From positions 709,501 through 773,500 of the forward strand of contig OX638335.1 in NCBI GenBank assembly GCA_951812785.1: DNA of 64,000 nt, read 5' to 3'. This document shows positions 1 to 9,600 of the stretch, piece after piece. Both the position numbers and the translations under genes were made by a program. Positions within the stretch are counted from its first letter, which is position 1. Every line of letters starts with the position of its first letter. The notes under the pieces were generated by a model that saw only the letters and a program-made list of their open reading frames with translations, had not been told where the DNA came from and made no database searches. The stretch comes from an uncultured Gammaproteobacteria bacterium. GTDB lineage: Bacteria; Pseudomonadota; Gammaproteobacteria; UBA4575.

Positions 1-154
1 TGTCGTGATTATTTTACTGACTGCACTAATGCGTTACGTTGATTTAATTGGTGATTATGTTGGCGGGGCAATTTTGTTTGCAGTATTTGCCGCCGTGCTT
101 TTGGGTGCAGCCAAATTTTGGAAGCATAATAATACACAGGCGAGCATTCAATGA
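1..154 (+). CDS. C-terminal end of a membrane protein (DUF4401/DUF2157-like), partial
   Basis: An open frame enters from the left edge and ends at a TGA that overlaps the next start codon (ATGA). The visible 50 residues contain hydrophobic stretches such as GGAILFAVFAAVLLGAA. The next gene is a GDYXXLXY protein, and that family is usually preceded by DUF2157 and DUF4401 membrane proteins. The assignment therefore comes mostly from context. Function unknown. Confidence 0.5.
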   Translation, partial: VVIILLTALMRYVDLIGDYVGGAILFAVFAAVLLGAAKFWKHNNTQASIQ

Positions 155-669
155 AGAAGACTATTGCTATAGGTTTGTTGCTTGCAGCGCTTTTTCAGTT
201 GCTCATATTAGCAGGTATGGTTGGACTTTCAGCGATGCCATTATGGACTGGCAAAGAAATTAAAATTAAAGCTATTCCTGTCGATCCGCGCTCAATGTTT
301 CGAGGTAATTATGCGTACTTAAAGTACAACATGTCTGAAGTTGAGATTGAACATCAAAATAAAAGTTTACGCTATGGTGAAGTGGTATATGTTAGTTTAT
401 ATCAGGCTGAAAGTGGATTAGACGAACTGTCTAAAGTGTCGCTGACTAAACCGCAACAAGGTATTTTTTTGCGTGGGCGAATTCAAGCTCATGGTTTTAA
501 TTCAAATCAACAAACTTATACTGTTAAATATGGTGTTGAAGCTTTCTTTGCGCCAAAAGAAAAAGCACTGACATTAGAGGAAGACTTGAGAGATGGAGGC
601 ATTGCTGTGCTAATGGTATCTAATAGTGGTAAAGCACGGTTGAAAGACATTATTGCATATGCTGAATAA
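151..669 (+). CDS. GDYXXLXY domain-containing protein
   Basis: The protein has 172 residues, with an N-terminal hydrophobic segment (about residues 5-30) that anchors or exports it. The segment is followed by the family signature RGNYAYLKY (about residues 51-59), a variant of the GDYXXLXY motif for which the family is named. The start overlaps the stop of the upstream membrane protein by 4 bases, so the two are probably translationally coupled. The biochemical role of the family is unknown; it normally sits with DUF2157/DUF4401 membrane proteins. Family assignment is firm, function is not. Confidence 0.85.
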   Translation: MKKTIAIGLLLAALFQLLILAGMVGLSAMPLWTGKEIKIKAIPVDPRSMFRGNYAYLKYNMSEVEIEHQNKSLRYGEVVYVSLYQAESGLDELSKVSLTKPQQGIFLRGRIQAHGFNSNQQTYTVKYGVEAFFAPKEKALTLEEDLRDGGIAVLMVSNSGKARLKDIIAYAE

Positions 670-695
670 CTCCATGCTAACCAGTAACAGAAATT

Positions 696-1256
696 TTGAA
701 AGACGCAATAATAATTGAGTCAGTACAGCGTTGGGTAGAACAGTTTATTATTGAGCTAAACCTGTGCCCCTTTGCTAAGCGAGAGGTAGCTAAAAATCGA
801 GTTCGCTATGTGGTGACTGAAGCCACCACTGAAGAGCAACTATTGGTCGCGTTAGAGGCAGAATTGCACTTTCTCGGTGAATCAACATCTATTGAAACGA
901 CCCTATTGATTCATGCGAATGTGTTGCGTGAATTTTATGATTATAATCAGTTCCTAAATATGGCTGACGATTTACTGCAAGAGATGGATCTTGACGGTAT
1001 ATTCCAAATAGCCAGTTTCCATCCGCAATATCAGTTCGGTGGTACTAAGATTTGTGATGCTGAGAATTATACTAATCGATCACCGTATCCAATATTGCAT
1101 TTATTGCGTGAAGATAGCCTTGAAAAAGCGATTGCTGACTATGATGATGTCAGTAAAATTCCTGTTCGTAATATAGAGCTCATGAATGATTTGGGCGAAG
1201 AAAAACTTAAAGCAATGCTTAACTATTGTTTTGTAGAATCTGCCATTTCAAAATGA
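696..1256 (+). CDS. DUF1415 family protein
   Basis: The 186-residue protein opens with the conserved block RWVEQFIIELNLCPFAKRE and carries FQIASFHPQYQFGG further on, both typical of DUF1415. The start is a TTG at 696; no in-frame ATG lies just upstream, so the exact start is uncertain. The stop overlaps the start of the following lipase-like pseudogene (ATGA), suggesting an operon that began with the GDYXXLXY gene. No function is established for this family. Confidence 0.85.
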   Translation: MKDAIIIESVQRWVEQFIIELNLCPFAKREVAKNRVRYVVTEATTEEQLLVALEAELHFLGESTSIETTLLIHANVLREFYDYNQFLNMADDLLQEMDLDGIFQIASFHPQYQFGGTKICDAENYTNRSPYPILHLLREDSLEKAIADYDDVSKIPVRNIELMNDLGEEKLKAMLNYCFVESAISK

Positions 1257-1954
1257 ATTTTTGTCAGAAATTATATTTTATTATCATATTAGTAATTTTT
1301 TCGACAGGCACACATGCTTCTTGCGTGATTCTTCTTCATGGGTTAGCGCGAACAAGCAGTTCAATGGACAAATTGGAAAAGCGTTTAATAGAAGAAAGTT
1401 ATCACGTAGTCAATCTTGGTTACCTATCGAGAGAGGCCACTATTGAGGTGTTGGCCAGGCGGGCCATTAACCCTGCATTGATGCAATGCAAATCTGAGCA
1501 AGAAATTAATTTTGTGACACATTCGATGGGTGGCATATTAGTGCGGCATTATTGATCGCAGCAAGATATTCCCAAGCTTCATCGTGTTGTTATGTTAGGT
1601 CCTCCAAACAAAGGTAGTGAAGTAGTAGATAAAATGGGCAATGTTCCAGGGTTTGATTTTATTAATGGCAAGGCTGGTATGCAATTGGTAACTGATTCTT
1701 CCAGTGTGCCTAATACTTTAGGCGAGGCTGAATTTGATGTGGGGATTATTGCTGGAACCCGAAGTGTTAACTTGATTTTGTCTTATCTCATTCCCGGGCA
1801 GGACGATGGCAAAGTGTCGGTTGAAAGTACTAAGTTAAAAGGGATGAGCGATCATACTGTTATGCCTGTAACGCATACATTTATGATGAATAATAAAAAA
1901 GTAATTGCGCAGACATTGCATTATTTGAAAAATGGGAAATTTAAAAAGGAATAA
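1253..1954 (+). pseudogene. Alpha/beta hydrolase (lipase-like), interrupted by an in-frame TGA
   Basis: Reading in one frame from the ATG at 1253 gives a signal peptide, an oxyanion-hole segment (VILLHGLARTSSSMDKL) and a nucleophile elbow (THSMGG). A TGA follows at 1553-1555, and the same frame then continues with HRVVMLGPPNKGSEVVDK, a block expected directly after the elbow in this lipase family, to a stop at 1954. One substitution (TTA to TGA) would explain the break. It is either a recent pseudogene or a base-call error. The gene overlaps DUF1415 upstream by 4 bases and the DUF2238 gene downstream. Confidence 0.8.
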
Positions 1955-2561
1955 GCTTATTAAGACTTTATGGATTTTGGTATATCTAGCGGTATTGATT
2001 TGGTCAGGTATTCAACCTAAAGATCAGTTCACATGGTTCCTAGAAGTTGTACCTGCCATGATAGGTGCGATTTTATTGCTCGTGACATACCACTCTTTTC
2101 GCTTAACGCCGATGCTCTACTTTTTTATATTGCTGCATTGTATTGTGTTAATGGTAGGTGGGCATTATACCTACGCTGAAGTGCCGTTATTTGATTGGAT
2201 TAGCGACACGTTAGATATGGGTAGGAATAATTACGATAAGTTAGGTCATTTTATGCAAGGTTTTGTCCCTGCGCTATTGGCTAGAGAAATTCTAATAAGA
2301 AAAAATGTGCTTAATAGTGAGGCATGGTTGAAATTATTTGTCGTCAGCATATGTTTAGCGCTTAGTGCATTCTATGAATTAATGGAATGGTGGGTAGCAC
2401 TTGCTACGGGCGGTGATGCTGAATCGTTTTTAGGTACTCAAGGTTATGTCTGGGATACACAGTCCGATATGATGCTAGCGTTGATCGGGGCAATTGCTTG
2501 TTTGTTATTGTTGTCCAAGCGTCATAATTATCAAATACAGGACATTATGTTGACTCGTTGA
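1932..2561 (+). CDS. DUF2238 (YjdF-like) integral membrane protein
   Basis: This 209-residue protein has about six hydrophobic segments. It also has the family's conserved acidic/histidine positions in YDKLGHFMQGFVPALLARE and AFYELMEWW, followed by GYVWDTQSDMMLALIGA near the C-terminus. These patterns match DUF2238/YjdF inner-membrane proteins, whose function is unknown. The start lies inside the end of the broken hydrolase (23-base overlap), so it probably belonged to the same transcript. Confidence 0.85.
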   Translation: MGNLKRNKLIKTLWILVYLAVLIWSGIQPKDQFTWFLEVVPAMIGAILLLVTYHSFRLTPMLYFFILLHCIVLMVGGHYTYAEVPLFDWISDTLDMGRNNYDKLGHFMQGFVPALLAREILIRKNVLNSEAWLKLFVVSICLALSAFYELMEWWVALATGGDAESFLGTQGYVWDTQSDMMLALIGAIACLLLLSKRHNYQIQDIMLTR

Positions 2562-2581
2562 ATTGAGTCGCTGGTGGAATT

Positions 2582-2845
2582 TCACTTGTTAAGCTTGTTG
2601 CGGTTTTTTTCTGCCTCTAGCCATACATCGCTTCCTGTCCATGAGGTGCTTAGGTAAAGTGTTTCCACTTCTTTCCTTGCCCATGGTGTCTTGCGTAAAA
2701 ATTTTAATGATGAGGATAGGCTAGGGTCACTAGTGAAGCATTTTATTTTTTTGCCTAATTTTTCCCAACCATATTTTTTTTCAAGTCGAGTGACAATCTT
2801 TTCTAATGTAAGACCATGAAGAGGGTCTTTAGAAACGCGTGTCAT
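2582..2845 (-). CDS. VF530 family DNA-binding protein
   Basis: The 87-residue protein contains [20 protein letters not shown] near the N-terminus and [19 protein letters not shown] in the middle, the two blocks that define the small VF530 family. A structural study of the family suggested DNA binding; no cellular role is known. Its ATG overlaps the stop of the upstream RRM gene by 4 bases, so the two minus-strand genes form a coupled pair. Confidence 0.85.
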   Translation of the reverse strand: MTRVSKDPLHGLTLEKIVTRLEKKYGWEKLGKKIKCFTSDPSLSSSLKFLRKTPWARKEVETLYLSTSWTGSDVWLEAEKNRNKLNK

Positions 2846-3135
2846 TTATTTTTGCTATAAGGGTTTGGTTTTGATGAGTTAGCATCTTCATCAGGCTTTG
2901 TTTCAGCTTTTTTCACACGAAGTTTGCTACCGAGTAAATCCATGCCGTTTAAGTTCTTCGCTGCGGCTTTAGCTTCGCCGGGTTTAGGCATTTCAATAAA
3001 GCCAAATCCTTTTGGCTCGCCTGTTTTTTTATCGAGTATAATAGTACAAGATTGAATGGCGCCGTAAGTGTCAAAAAGTGATCTGAGTTTAGCTTCTGTG
3101 ATACTACGATCAATATTGCGGACGAGTAATTTCAT
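2842..3135 (-). CDS. RNA-binding protein with one RRM domain
   Basis: The 97 residues form a single RNA recognition motif. RNP2 is LLVRNI near residue 3 and RNP1 is KGFGFIEM near residue 42. A basic tail rich in Lys and Ser follows. Proteins of this size and layout are the short bacterial glycine-poor RRM proteins, often linked to cold response. It is the first gene of a two-gene minus-strand unit with the VF530 protein. Confidence 0.88.
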   Translation of the reverse strand: MKLLVRNIDRSITEAKLRSLFDTYGAIQSCTIILDKKTGEPKGFGFIEMPKPGEAKAAAKNLNGMDLLGSKLRVKKAETKPDEDANSSKPNPYSKNK

Positions 3136-3240
3136 AATAGTTAATATAAAGTAATGACTCAGTGAAAGTGCTATTTTTTAGTGTGATAAATCAGTCTACA
3201 TGAGTTAGAAACTAGCGTCATAAATTCTATAAGTTTAACG

Positions 3241-3447
3241 ATGAAACAAAAAATTTTTGCTTATCATCAAGATACTGAATTGGATTGGGTGGCTGAATTA
3301 AAATGCGGACACTATCAGCATGTGCGCCATAATCCTCCATGGACAAATAGACCTTGGGTGCTGACTGAACAAGGCAGGAATTCGAAGTTGGGGGTTGAGC
3401 TTGAGTGTAAAAAGTGTGATGAAGGTGCTATTAAGGATAACCTCTAG
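3241..3447 (+). CDS. DUF3565 family protein
   Basis: The 68-residue protein has the family pattern: AYHQDTELDWVAELKCGHYQ, then HNPPWTNRPWVLTEQGR, and a final CKKC pair. The conserved Cys/His residues suggest metal binding, but this is inference. It is a stand-alone gene divergent from the RRM/VF530 pair. Confidence 0.85.
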   Translation: MKQKIFAYHQDTELDWVAELKCGHYQHVRHNPPWTNRPWVLTEQGRNSKLGVELECKKCDEGAIKDNL

Positions 3448-3524
3448 TAGCGCTTCTAAAGCATCAAATTTGTAGAAGGTTCAAAGTGTGTTACCGCATA
3501 CTCCTTGAGCCAATCAAGATTTAA

Positions 3525-3863
3525 TTAAGTTACGTTCGTATTCGATTTTGCCTGTTCAAAAGAAGTGATAAATTCATCATCATGACTATTGAGCCACTGA
3601 TCAACTTGAGTGAGGATAGAGGTTGATTTTGCACGGAATACTTCTTCAAACACGGCATCAGTAATCAATGCAATTTTCTGTTTGCTGGTGACATTGTTGA
3701 TATGAGCATAAGCCCCACATACGCCTAACATTGATGCAGTAATGTATTTGCTGTTATGTAAAGTGGTTGCCACAGTGCCTAATTCATCTTTCAATGGTTC
3801 AAAGCAATCTGACATAGCGCGTTGCAAAATGCGTTTGCATTTACCTGTGTTGAATCCAAACAT
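3525..3863 (-). CDS. Hypothetical protein, 112 aa
   Basis: A longer reading frame is open, but the start at 3863 (MFGFNTGK) is preferred because it is preceded by a purine-rich AAGAAAG, and the residues upstream of it derive from the neighbouring phosphatase relic on the other strand. The protein is mostly helical with no signal peptide or known motif. A central segment, ITASMLGVCGAYAHIN, looks conserved in style. I do not recognise the family. Confidence 0.55.
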   Translation of the reverse strand: MFGFNTGKCKRILQRAMSDCFEPLKDELGTVATTLHNSKYITASMLGVCGAYAHINNVTSKQKIALITDAVFEEVFRAKSTSILTQVDQWLNSHDDEFITSFEQAKSNTNVT

Positions 3864-3878
3864 ATTATTTTTCTTTCT

Positions 3879-4046
3879 TGGTTGAATAACAAGCCAATTC
3901 CTGTGGTGCCTGTGACAAGTAAAACGCGCGCGGAAGTGTTGGCATTGCGTGAGAAACTCAATAATGTTCACCCATTTATCGTTGAGAATGGGGCTGGGAT
4001 ATTTTTTCCTTTAAATTATTTTAATCATGATAGTTGCTCAATTTAA
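3879..4046 (+). pseudogene. Fragment of mannosyl-3-phosphoglycerate phosphatase-type HAD enzyme
   Basis: The frame encodes PVTSKTRAEVLALREKL followed by HPFIVENGAGIFFP, the signature of the HAD-family phosphatase that dephosphorylates mannosyl- or glucosyl-3-phosphoglycerate. Only about 50 of some 270 residues remain: the catalytic DxD motif at the N-terminus and everything after the IFFP block are gone. The fragment sits just upstream of a glycosyltransferase start, the usual operon order for glycosyl-glycerate osmolyte synthesis. Confidence 0.7.
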
Positions 4047-4074
4047 ATTAATTTAATGAACTGAAGGTTTTATT

Positions 4075-4125
4075 ATGGGTGATTTTCATCAAAGCGGCAT
4101 AGTAACTACGTTGCATAATTTGTAA
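4075..4125 (+). pseudogene. N-terminal stub of a glucosyl/mannosyl-3-phosphoglycerate synthase-like glycosyltransferase, cut by an IS
   Basis: The stub starts MGDFHQSGIVTTLHNL, which resembles the N-terminus of glycosyltransferases that act with the HAD phosphatase above. The insertion sequence begins at 4121 and supplies the stop codon. The remainder of the gene is not found on the far side of the IS, so the insertion was accompanied or followed by deletion or rearrangement. Confidence 0.6.
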
Positions 4126-5275
4126 TAGTTCAGACCCGATCTGACAATTAGCAATCCGCAAGGGTTGCAAAAGCGAGAGTTACCCGTTTTGATAAAGGTG
4201 TTGAAATCTTTAAATCAAATCAAAAAGGCAGGTAACTCTCATGCTTCATACTAACAATCCAATCCTTAAACACAAGGCGTGCTTGCTCAACTTAGCAGAA
4301 GAACTGGGCAACGTATCTAGCGCCTGTCAAGTCATGGGGGTGTCGCGAGACACATTCTATCGTTATCAACAGCGGGTTGAAGAAGGTGGCATTGACTCAC
4401 GGATTGACAAGAGTCGTAGAACAGCCGATGTTAAAAACCGTGTGGATGAACCCACAGCACATGCAGTGGTTACGTCAGCGATTGAACAGCCCGCCGTTGG
4501 GCAACACCGAAGCAGCAATGAACTGGTGTGTTGATCGCTGGTAGCGGTGTGCGTTGCGTTTGGCTGCGCCATCATCGAGAGCACTTCAAGAAACGACTCA
4601 AAGCACTCGAAGAAGAAATTGCCAAGGAGGGCATTATCTTAAGCGATGCACAGATCGCCGCCCTTGAGAAACAGGATGACGAGGCCTGTGGTGAGATTGA
4701 CACGGCACATCCTGGTGACTTAGGCCACCTCAAAGGTGTTGGTCGGCTATACCCGCAAACGTTCGTAGACACCTACAGCAAGATCGCCTTTGCGGCACTC
4801 TACACGACTAAGACGCCGATTACCGCCGCAGACCTACTCTTTGATGAGGTGCTACCGTTTTTTGAAAAGCATGCCTTGCCGATGCTACGTAGTTTAACCG
4901 ACAGAGGCACAGAATCTTGTGGGCGCGTGGAGCATCATGACGATCCGTGATACCTGGCCATTAACGACATTGATCACCGCAAACCCATGGCATCTGTGAG
5001 CGCTTTGATAAAACCATTCTGAATGAGTTTTATCAAATTACCTTCAGGAAAAAACGGTACTCAACCAGGGAGGATTGACAACAAGATTGAGACAACTGGA
5101 TAGAAACTGATCACAATGAACGCACTCATCAAGGCAACATGGGCGGTGGTAGAATACCCATGGACAGGTTAATGGATGGTAAATTGATTTGGGCTGAAAA
5201 GAATTTAGCTCACATCTAAACTGACAGACTCCTATCAATAACCGGTAACGGTACGATCAGGTCTGAGCTACTACA
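4121..5275 (+). mobile_element. IS481-type insertion sequence, copy A (defective)
   Basis: The element starts TGTAATAGTTCAGACC and ends with the inverted form of TGTAGTAGCTCAGACC, giving terminal inverted repeats of about 21 bp with TGT...ACA ends. It is 1155 bp. It lacks a 10-bp stretch in the N-terminal part of the transposase gene and a 24-bp stretch in the middle, but retains 23 bp (the CERF region) that the other two copies have lost. The flanking heptamers CATAATT and TTTAATT match at 5 of 7 positions, a weak hint of a decayed target duplication. Confidence 0.88.
4241..5219 (+). pseudogene. IS481-type transposase, frameshifted (copy A)
   Basis: The first frame gives a helix-turn-helix domain (SSACQVMGVSRDTFYRYQ) and breaks at about 4530, where ten bases present in copy B are missing. 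The second frame carries LYPQTFVDTYSKIAFA, part of the DDE domain, then LTDRGTE. Past 4950 the frame breaks again before the ICERF motif that normally carries the catalytic Glu. A deletion also seems to have removed the residues between the DIDH and ICERF motifs. The product cannot be an active transposase. Confidence 0.85.
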
Positions 5276-5395
5276 TTTAATTCAAATAATGTTTAAATCC
5301 CAGTGGCCAACAAATTGGTATGGCTGCTGGGAAACTGTTAATTCTTTAATTCACAGAGCTTTGATAGTTCTACTAGTTCTGATCGAGTTTTAGCT

Positions 5396-5536
5396 AACAT
5401 TAGACATAGCAATATTCCCATGGCCTGTAATGAAAATCACCGGCATGTCGGGGTTAATTTCATTCAATCTATTTTGTAACTCTAGACCAGAAATCTCAGG
5501 CATTTGAATATCTGTGACTAAACATCCGGTCCATGG
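5396..5536 (-). pseudogene. Fragment of a response-regulator receiver domain
   Basis: Translated on the minus strand, this stretch reads CLVTDIQMPEISGLELQ and then PDMPVIFITGHGNIAMS. It contains the phospho-acceptor Asp region and the Thr switch of a FixJ/NtrC-like receiver domain. Both ends are missing: the upstream side runs into an IS3 relic and the downstream side hits a stop. No kinase or effector domain is nearby. Confidence 0.72.
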
Positions 5537-5606
5537 CGATGATGGTCGTGAATGACGACTAACTCAGCACATTCTCGTTTAAATGCTGGTGTGATCTTCT
5601 TGGCAT
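5536..5606 (-). pseudogene. N-terminal relic of an IS3-family orfA
   Basis: The minus strand has an ATG at 5606 preceded by a purine-rich GGGG stretch. After one frameshift it reads ITPAFKRECAELVVIHD, which resembles the start of IS3-family OrfA proteins. It is joined directly to the receiver-domain relic, so an IS3 end probably once sat in that regulator gene. It is not the same subfamily as the IS3 element at 25.9-27.1 kb. Confidence 0.5.
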
Positions 5607-5842
5607 GGTTAACCCCTTTAGTTGTATTTGAAGAATACTTCTAACTAGGTCTCCAAGGTAAATCTACCGTTACAGCTCAAGGCTACTTGGATTCTGAATA
5701 AATTAGTGGGACTAAAATAATTCCTAAACATTATATTTCTGCACCTCTTGAGAGATGCTGAGGAAATGCTAGTTTTAAGTGCTTAATAATTGCTCAGACA
5801 CGTAGTGAATCTTGCTCAAAGAATTCATGTTATTCTACTGGC

Positions 5843-6112
5843 ATGTTTTCACTTATCACCACTATGTTTTATATGATGTCTGCATATATTGCATTTCTGA
5901 TTGGCTCATCTTCTGAACTTTCTTTATATTTGATTGCTTTAGTGCCGCTGGGCTTTGTGTCAGGCTACTTGCTTGATCGCTTAAATAGCATTAAGAAAAT
6001 TTGGGTAGATAATCGAAAATTAATTATCAATATTACTGTGACCAAATATTTTATGTTTCTATTGGTTTCCGCTATGTTTTGTGTGGCAGGGTTGTTGTTC
6101 GTCAATAGTTGA
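5843..6112 (+). CDS. Small hypothetical membrane protein, 89 aa
   Basis: The product has three hydrophobic segments (about residues 5-22, 26-44 and 68-87) with a basic loop between the second and third. No family is recognised and the ribosome site is weak, so the call rests on the coherent membrane-protein composition. It is isolated between relics and a small Cys-containing protein. Confidence 0.45.
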   Translation: MFSLITTMFYMMSAYIAFLIGSSSELSLYLIALVPLGFVSGYLLDRLNSIKKIWVDNRKLIINITVTKYFMFLLVSAMFCVAGLLFVNS

Positions 6113-6202
6113 CTAGGCGATAATCTGTCATTAACCAGTGTTAGTGAGCTTGTGACCCCCTGAAGAGTAGTCTTAAACCCCAATTAAATTTGTGCTGATC
6201 TG

Positions 6203-6376
6203 ATGAGTAATGTTCTTCCATTTAAAAAGCCTGCGGTTAAAAAACGTGGCTTATGTCAGCATGGGCATCACAAGTGGAGAGCAGTTACAGATAATAAATT
6301 GGACACTAAGCAAGGGAAGCTGGTCACCGTTTATAAATGCTTAAATTGCGGCAAGCAAAAGATAAAGGTACACTAA
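6203..6376 (+). CDS. Small zinc-ribbon-like protein, 57 aa
   Basis: This short gene reads MSNVLPFKKPAVKKRG followed by LCQHGHHKW and, near the end, YKCLNCGKQK. A Cys/His-rich first half and a CxxC in the second half suggest one bound zinc. The N-terminal MSNVLPFKKP-type start occurs in small conserved gammaproteobacterial proteins of unknown function. It has an ATG start and stop and reads plausibly throughout, but no function can be assigned. Confidence 0.65.
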   Translation: MSNVLPFKKPAVKKRGLCQHGHHKWRAVTDNKLDTKQGKLVTVYKCLNCGKQKIKVH

Positions 6377-6643
6377 TTTTAAGTTAATTCGAGGGTGGTT
6401 GCCTGTATTGTATCAATAACCTATTGATTATTTTATGGTTATTTGAGGGCTAAGATTCAAAATGCTTTTCTTCTTGAACCACAATAATACAATACGAGCG
6501 CCTATCTTTGCTTGCTAGTCTAATCTGCCCTGCATTATAATTTGCGGCCCTTTCAGCACATGGGCTGAAACGGCTAAGTAGCGATTTTATAAAGAAATTT
6601 AGCTCGTCATAATTAAATATTTTAAAAGAAACGCGGAATCCAT

Positions 6644-9600
6644 ATGCATAATACTTACCCGCCAGCGCAGGGCCTTTACGATCCAGATTATGAACACGAC
6701 TCATGTGGTGTTGGTTTTGTCGCCGATATTAAAGGGCGAAAATCTCATACCATTATAGAAAATGGTTTAACGATACTTAAAAAGTTAGTTCACCGTGGTG
6801 CGTGTGGTTGCGAAGAAAACACCGGTGATGGTGTTGGCTTGCTTCTGCAAATGCCGCATAAGTTTTTCTCTCGTGTATGTAAAGAAAGTAATATAAATTT
6901 GCCAGAGTTCGGCCAATATGGTGCGGGATTAGTTTTTCTACCTAATGATGCTGCGCAATCAAAGCAGTGCCAACAAACGATAGAAAAAATTATTATTGAT
7001 GAAGGCCAGGTGGTATTAGGTTGGCGCGAAGTGCTGACTGATGATTCTAGTTTAGGTCCCACTGCAAAATTGGGCGAACCTACATTTAAGCAAATATTTA
7101 TTGGTAGACACACAAAAGACGAAGCTGCATTTGAGCGCAAGTTATTTGTTATTAGAAAATTAGCTGAAAATACTATTTGGAATTCAGGACTTTCTGAAAG
7201 TGCTAGTTTTTATATTCCATCGCTTTCTTATCGTACTTTTATTTACAAAGGTATGTTGACGGTGTCTCAGCTGGAGTTGATGTATCCAGATATTTTAGAA
7301 CCTGATTTTGAATCTGCATTGGCACTCGTGCACCAACGTTTTTCAACCAATACATTTCCTGCCTGGAGATTGGCGCATCCGTTTAGATATGTTGCGCACA
7401 ATGGTGAAATCAATACCGCACGTGGCAATGCTAACTGGATGCGAGCACGTGAAGCATTATGTGAATCAGAATTATTTGGCGATGACCTGAGGAAGATTTT
7501 CCCAATTTGTATTGAAGGGGGTAGTGATTCTGCAACTTTCGATAATGTCATGGAATTTTTGCATATGAGCGGAAGGCCGCTTCCGCATGCAATACTAATG
7601 ATGATTCCAGAAGCTTGGAGTGGGCATGAAACCATGTCTGCTGAGCGTAAAGCATTTTATGAGTATCACGCTTGCTTAATGGAGCCGTGGGATGGACCGG
7701 CATCAGTAGCATTTACTGATGGTGATGTGATTGGTGCGGTACTTGATCGTAACGGTTTGCGCCCCTCTCGTTATTACGTGACTAAAGACGACATGGTGGT
7801 GATGGCATCAGAAGTCGGTGTGTTAGATATTCCGCCGGAAAATGTCTTAATTAAAGATCGTTTGCACCCTGGCCGTATTTTCTTAGTAGACACTAAGCAA
7901 GGTCGAATTATTGAGGATGAAGAATTAAAGCAACAGTTCGCTTCTGAACACCCTTATGCAGAATGGTTGGATAAGCATTTAGTGTCTGTTGATAAATTAC
8001 CAAATCCAAAACAAATTCATGGTACTGACAATGAAACATTGTTGCAGCGCCAACAAGCATTTGGGTATACCCATGAAGAACTGCGCGTATTAATGGCGCC
8101 AAAAGCAGCCAAAGGCATGGAGCCGGTAGGTTCAATGGGTTCAGATGCTGCACTTGCAGTATTGTCCAATCGCTCTAGATTATTATATGACTACTTCAAG
8201 CAATTATTTGCGCAAGTCACAAATCCTCCCTTGGACGGCATTCGTGAAGAGCTGGTCACGCAAGTAGCTGTTACTATCGGTGCAGAGAAAAATTTACTTC
8301 AGTCGACAGAAGAGAGCTGTCGACAAATCAAATTATCTTCGCCTGTGTTAACTAACGAAGAACTTGCACGTATTCGTGATGTGGATTTACCTGGCTTGAA
8401 AACTGCGACGGTTGCAATTTTATATCCTGTTGCAGAAGGCGGCAGAGGGTTAGATCAGGCGCTACAAACAGTATGTAAGCAAGTAGATGCAGCTATCGCA
8501 GCAGGCAATACCAATATTATTTTATCGGATCGTGGTGTCGATCAAAACAATGCAGCCATACCTGCGTTGCTGGCAACTGCTGGCGTGCATCATCATTTAA
8601 TTCGTAATGGGTCTCGCACCAGGATTGGATTAATTCTTGAGTCTGGTGAGCCTCGTGAAGTGCATCACTTTGCCGTGCTAATTGGTTATGGCGTAGGTGC
8701 GGTGAATCCATATCTTGCATTTGAATCCTTGGGTGACTTAATTGGTAAAGGTCATATTCCAGAAATGGAACATGACAAAGCAGTTAAAAACTTTATTAAA
8801 GGTGTGAATAAAGCACTGACTAAGATTATGGCGAAGATGGGAATCTCTACGGTGCAATCTTATCGTGGGGCACAAGTATTTGAAGCGATTGGATTGAATA
8901 AAGAGTTCGTTGATAAATATTTCACTTGGACAGCTTCGCGCATCGGCGGGATTGGCTTAGAAGAAGTAGCCGCTGAAGTGAGTGTGCGTCATCACAATGC
9001 TTATCCAGAACGTCCATCGAAAGCGCCTGATTTACAATGGGGGGGGGAGTATCAGTGGCGACGTGATGGTGAATACCATTTATTTAATCCTGAAACAGTA
9101 TTTAAGTTACAACATGCAACACGCACTGGACAATACGAGATATTTAAAGAGTATACAGATAAGGTTGATAACCAGAATGAGAATCTGGCGACTTTACGTG
9201 GGTTGTTTGAGCTGAACTCAGAAAGAAAGCCAATTCCATTAGAAGATGTTGAGCCGATTGAAAACATTATGAAGCGCTTTTCTACTGGGGCAATGTCTTA
9301 TGGCTCAATTAGCCAAGAGGCGCATGAAACATTAGCGATTGCAATGAACCGCATTGGCGGTCGTTCAAACACCGGTGAGGGTGGCGAAGACCCAGATCGT
9401 TTTACAAGAGATGAAAATGGGGATTTGCGTCGCAGTGCTATTAAGCAAGTGGCTTCTGGTCGATTCGGAGTGACTAGCGAATATTTAGTGAATGCAGATG
9501 ATATTCAAATTAAAATGACGCAGGGCGCTAAGCCTGGTGAAGGTGGTCAGCTGCCGGGAACTAAAGTGTATCCGTGGGTGGCTAAAGTACGCCATTCAAC

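Larger units (their letters stand above)
5276..5842. other. Gene-poor relic zone after IS copy A
   Basis: No intact gene is visible here. Two short coding relics on the minus strand are listed separately (receiver domain and IS3 orfA). The rest has stop codons in all frames and no clear promoter or terminator. The stretch looks like debris left by repeated insertions and deletions. Confidence 0.6.

Noticed and set aside
5044-5238. A 64-residue frame that recurs almost identically at 12669-12863 and 40994-41188.
   Set aside because: It is the antisense of the IS481 transposase end, conserved only because the IS is repeated.
6450-6704. An 84-residue minus-strand frame across the gltB start.
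   Set aside because: It overlaps the conserved gltB N-terminus and has no recognisable sequence of its own.
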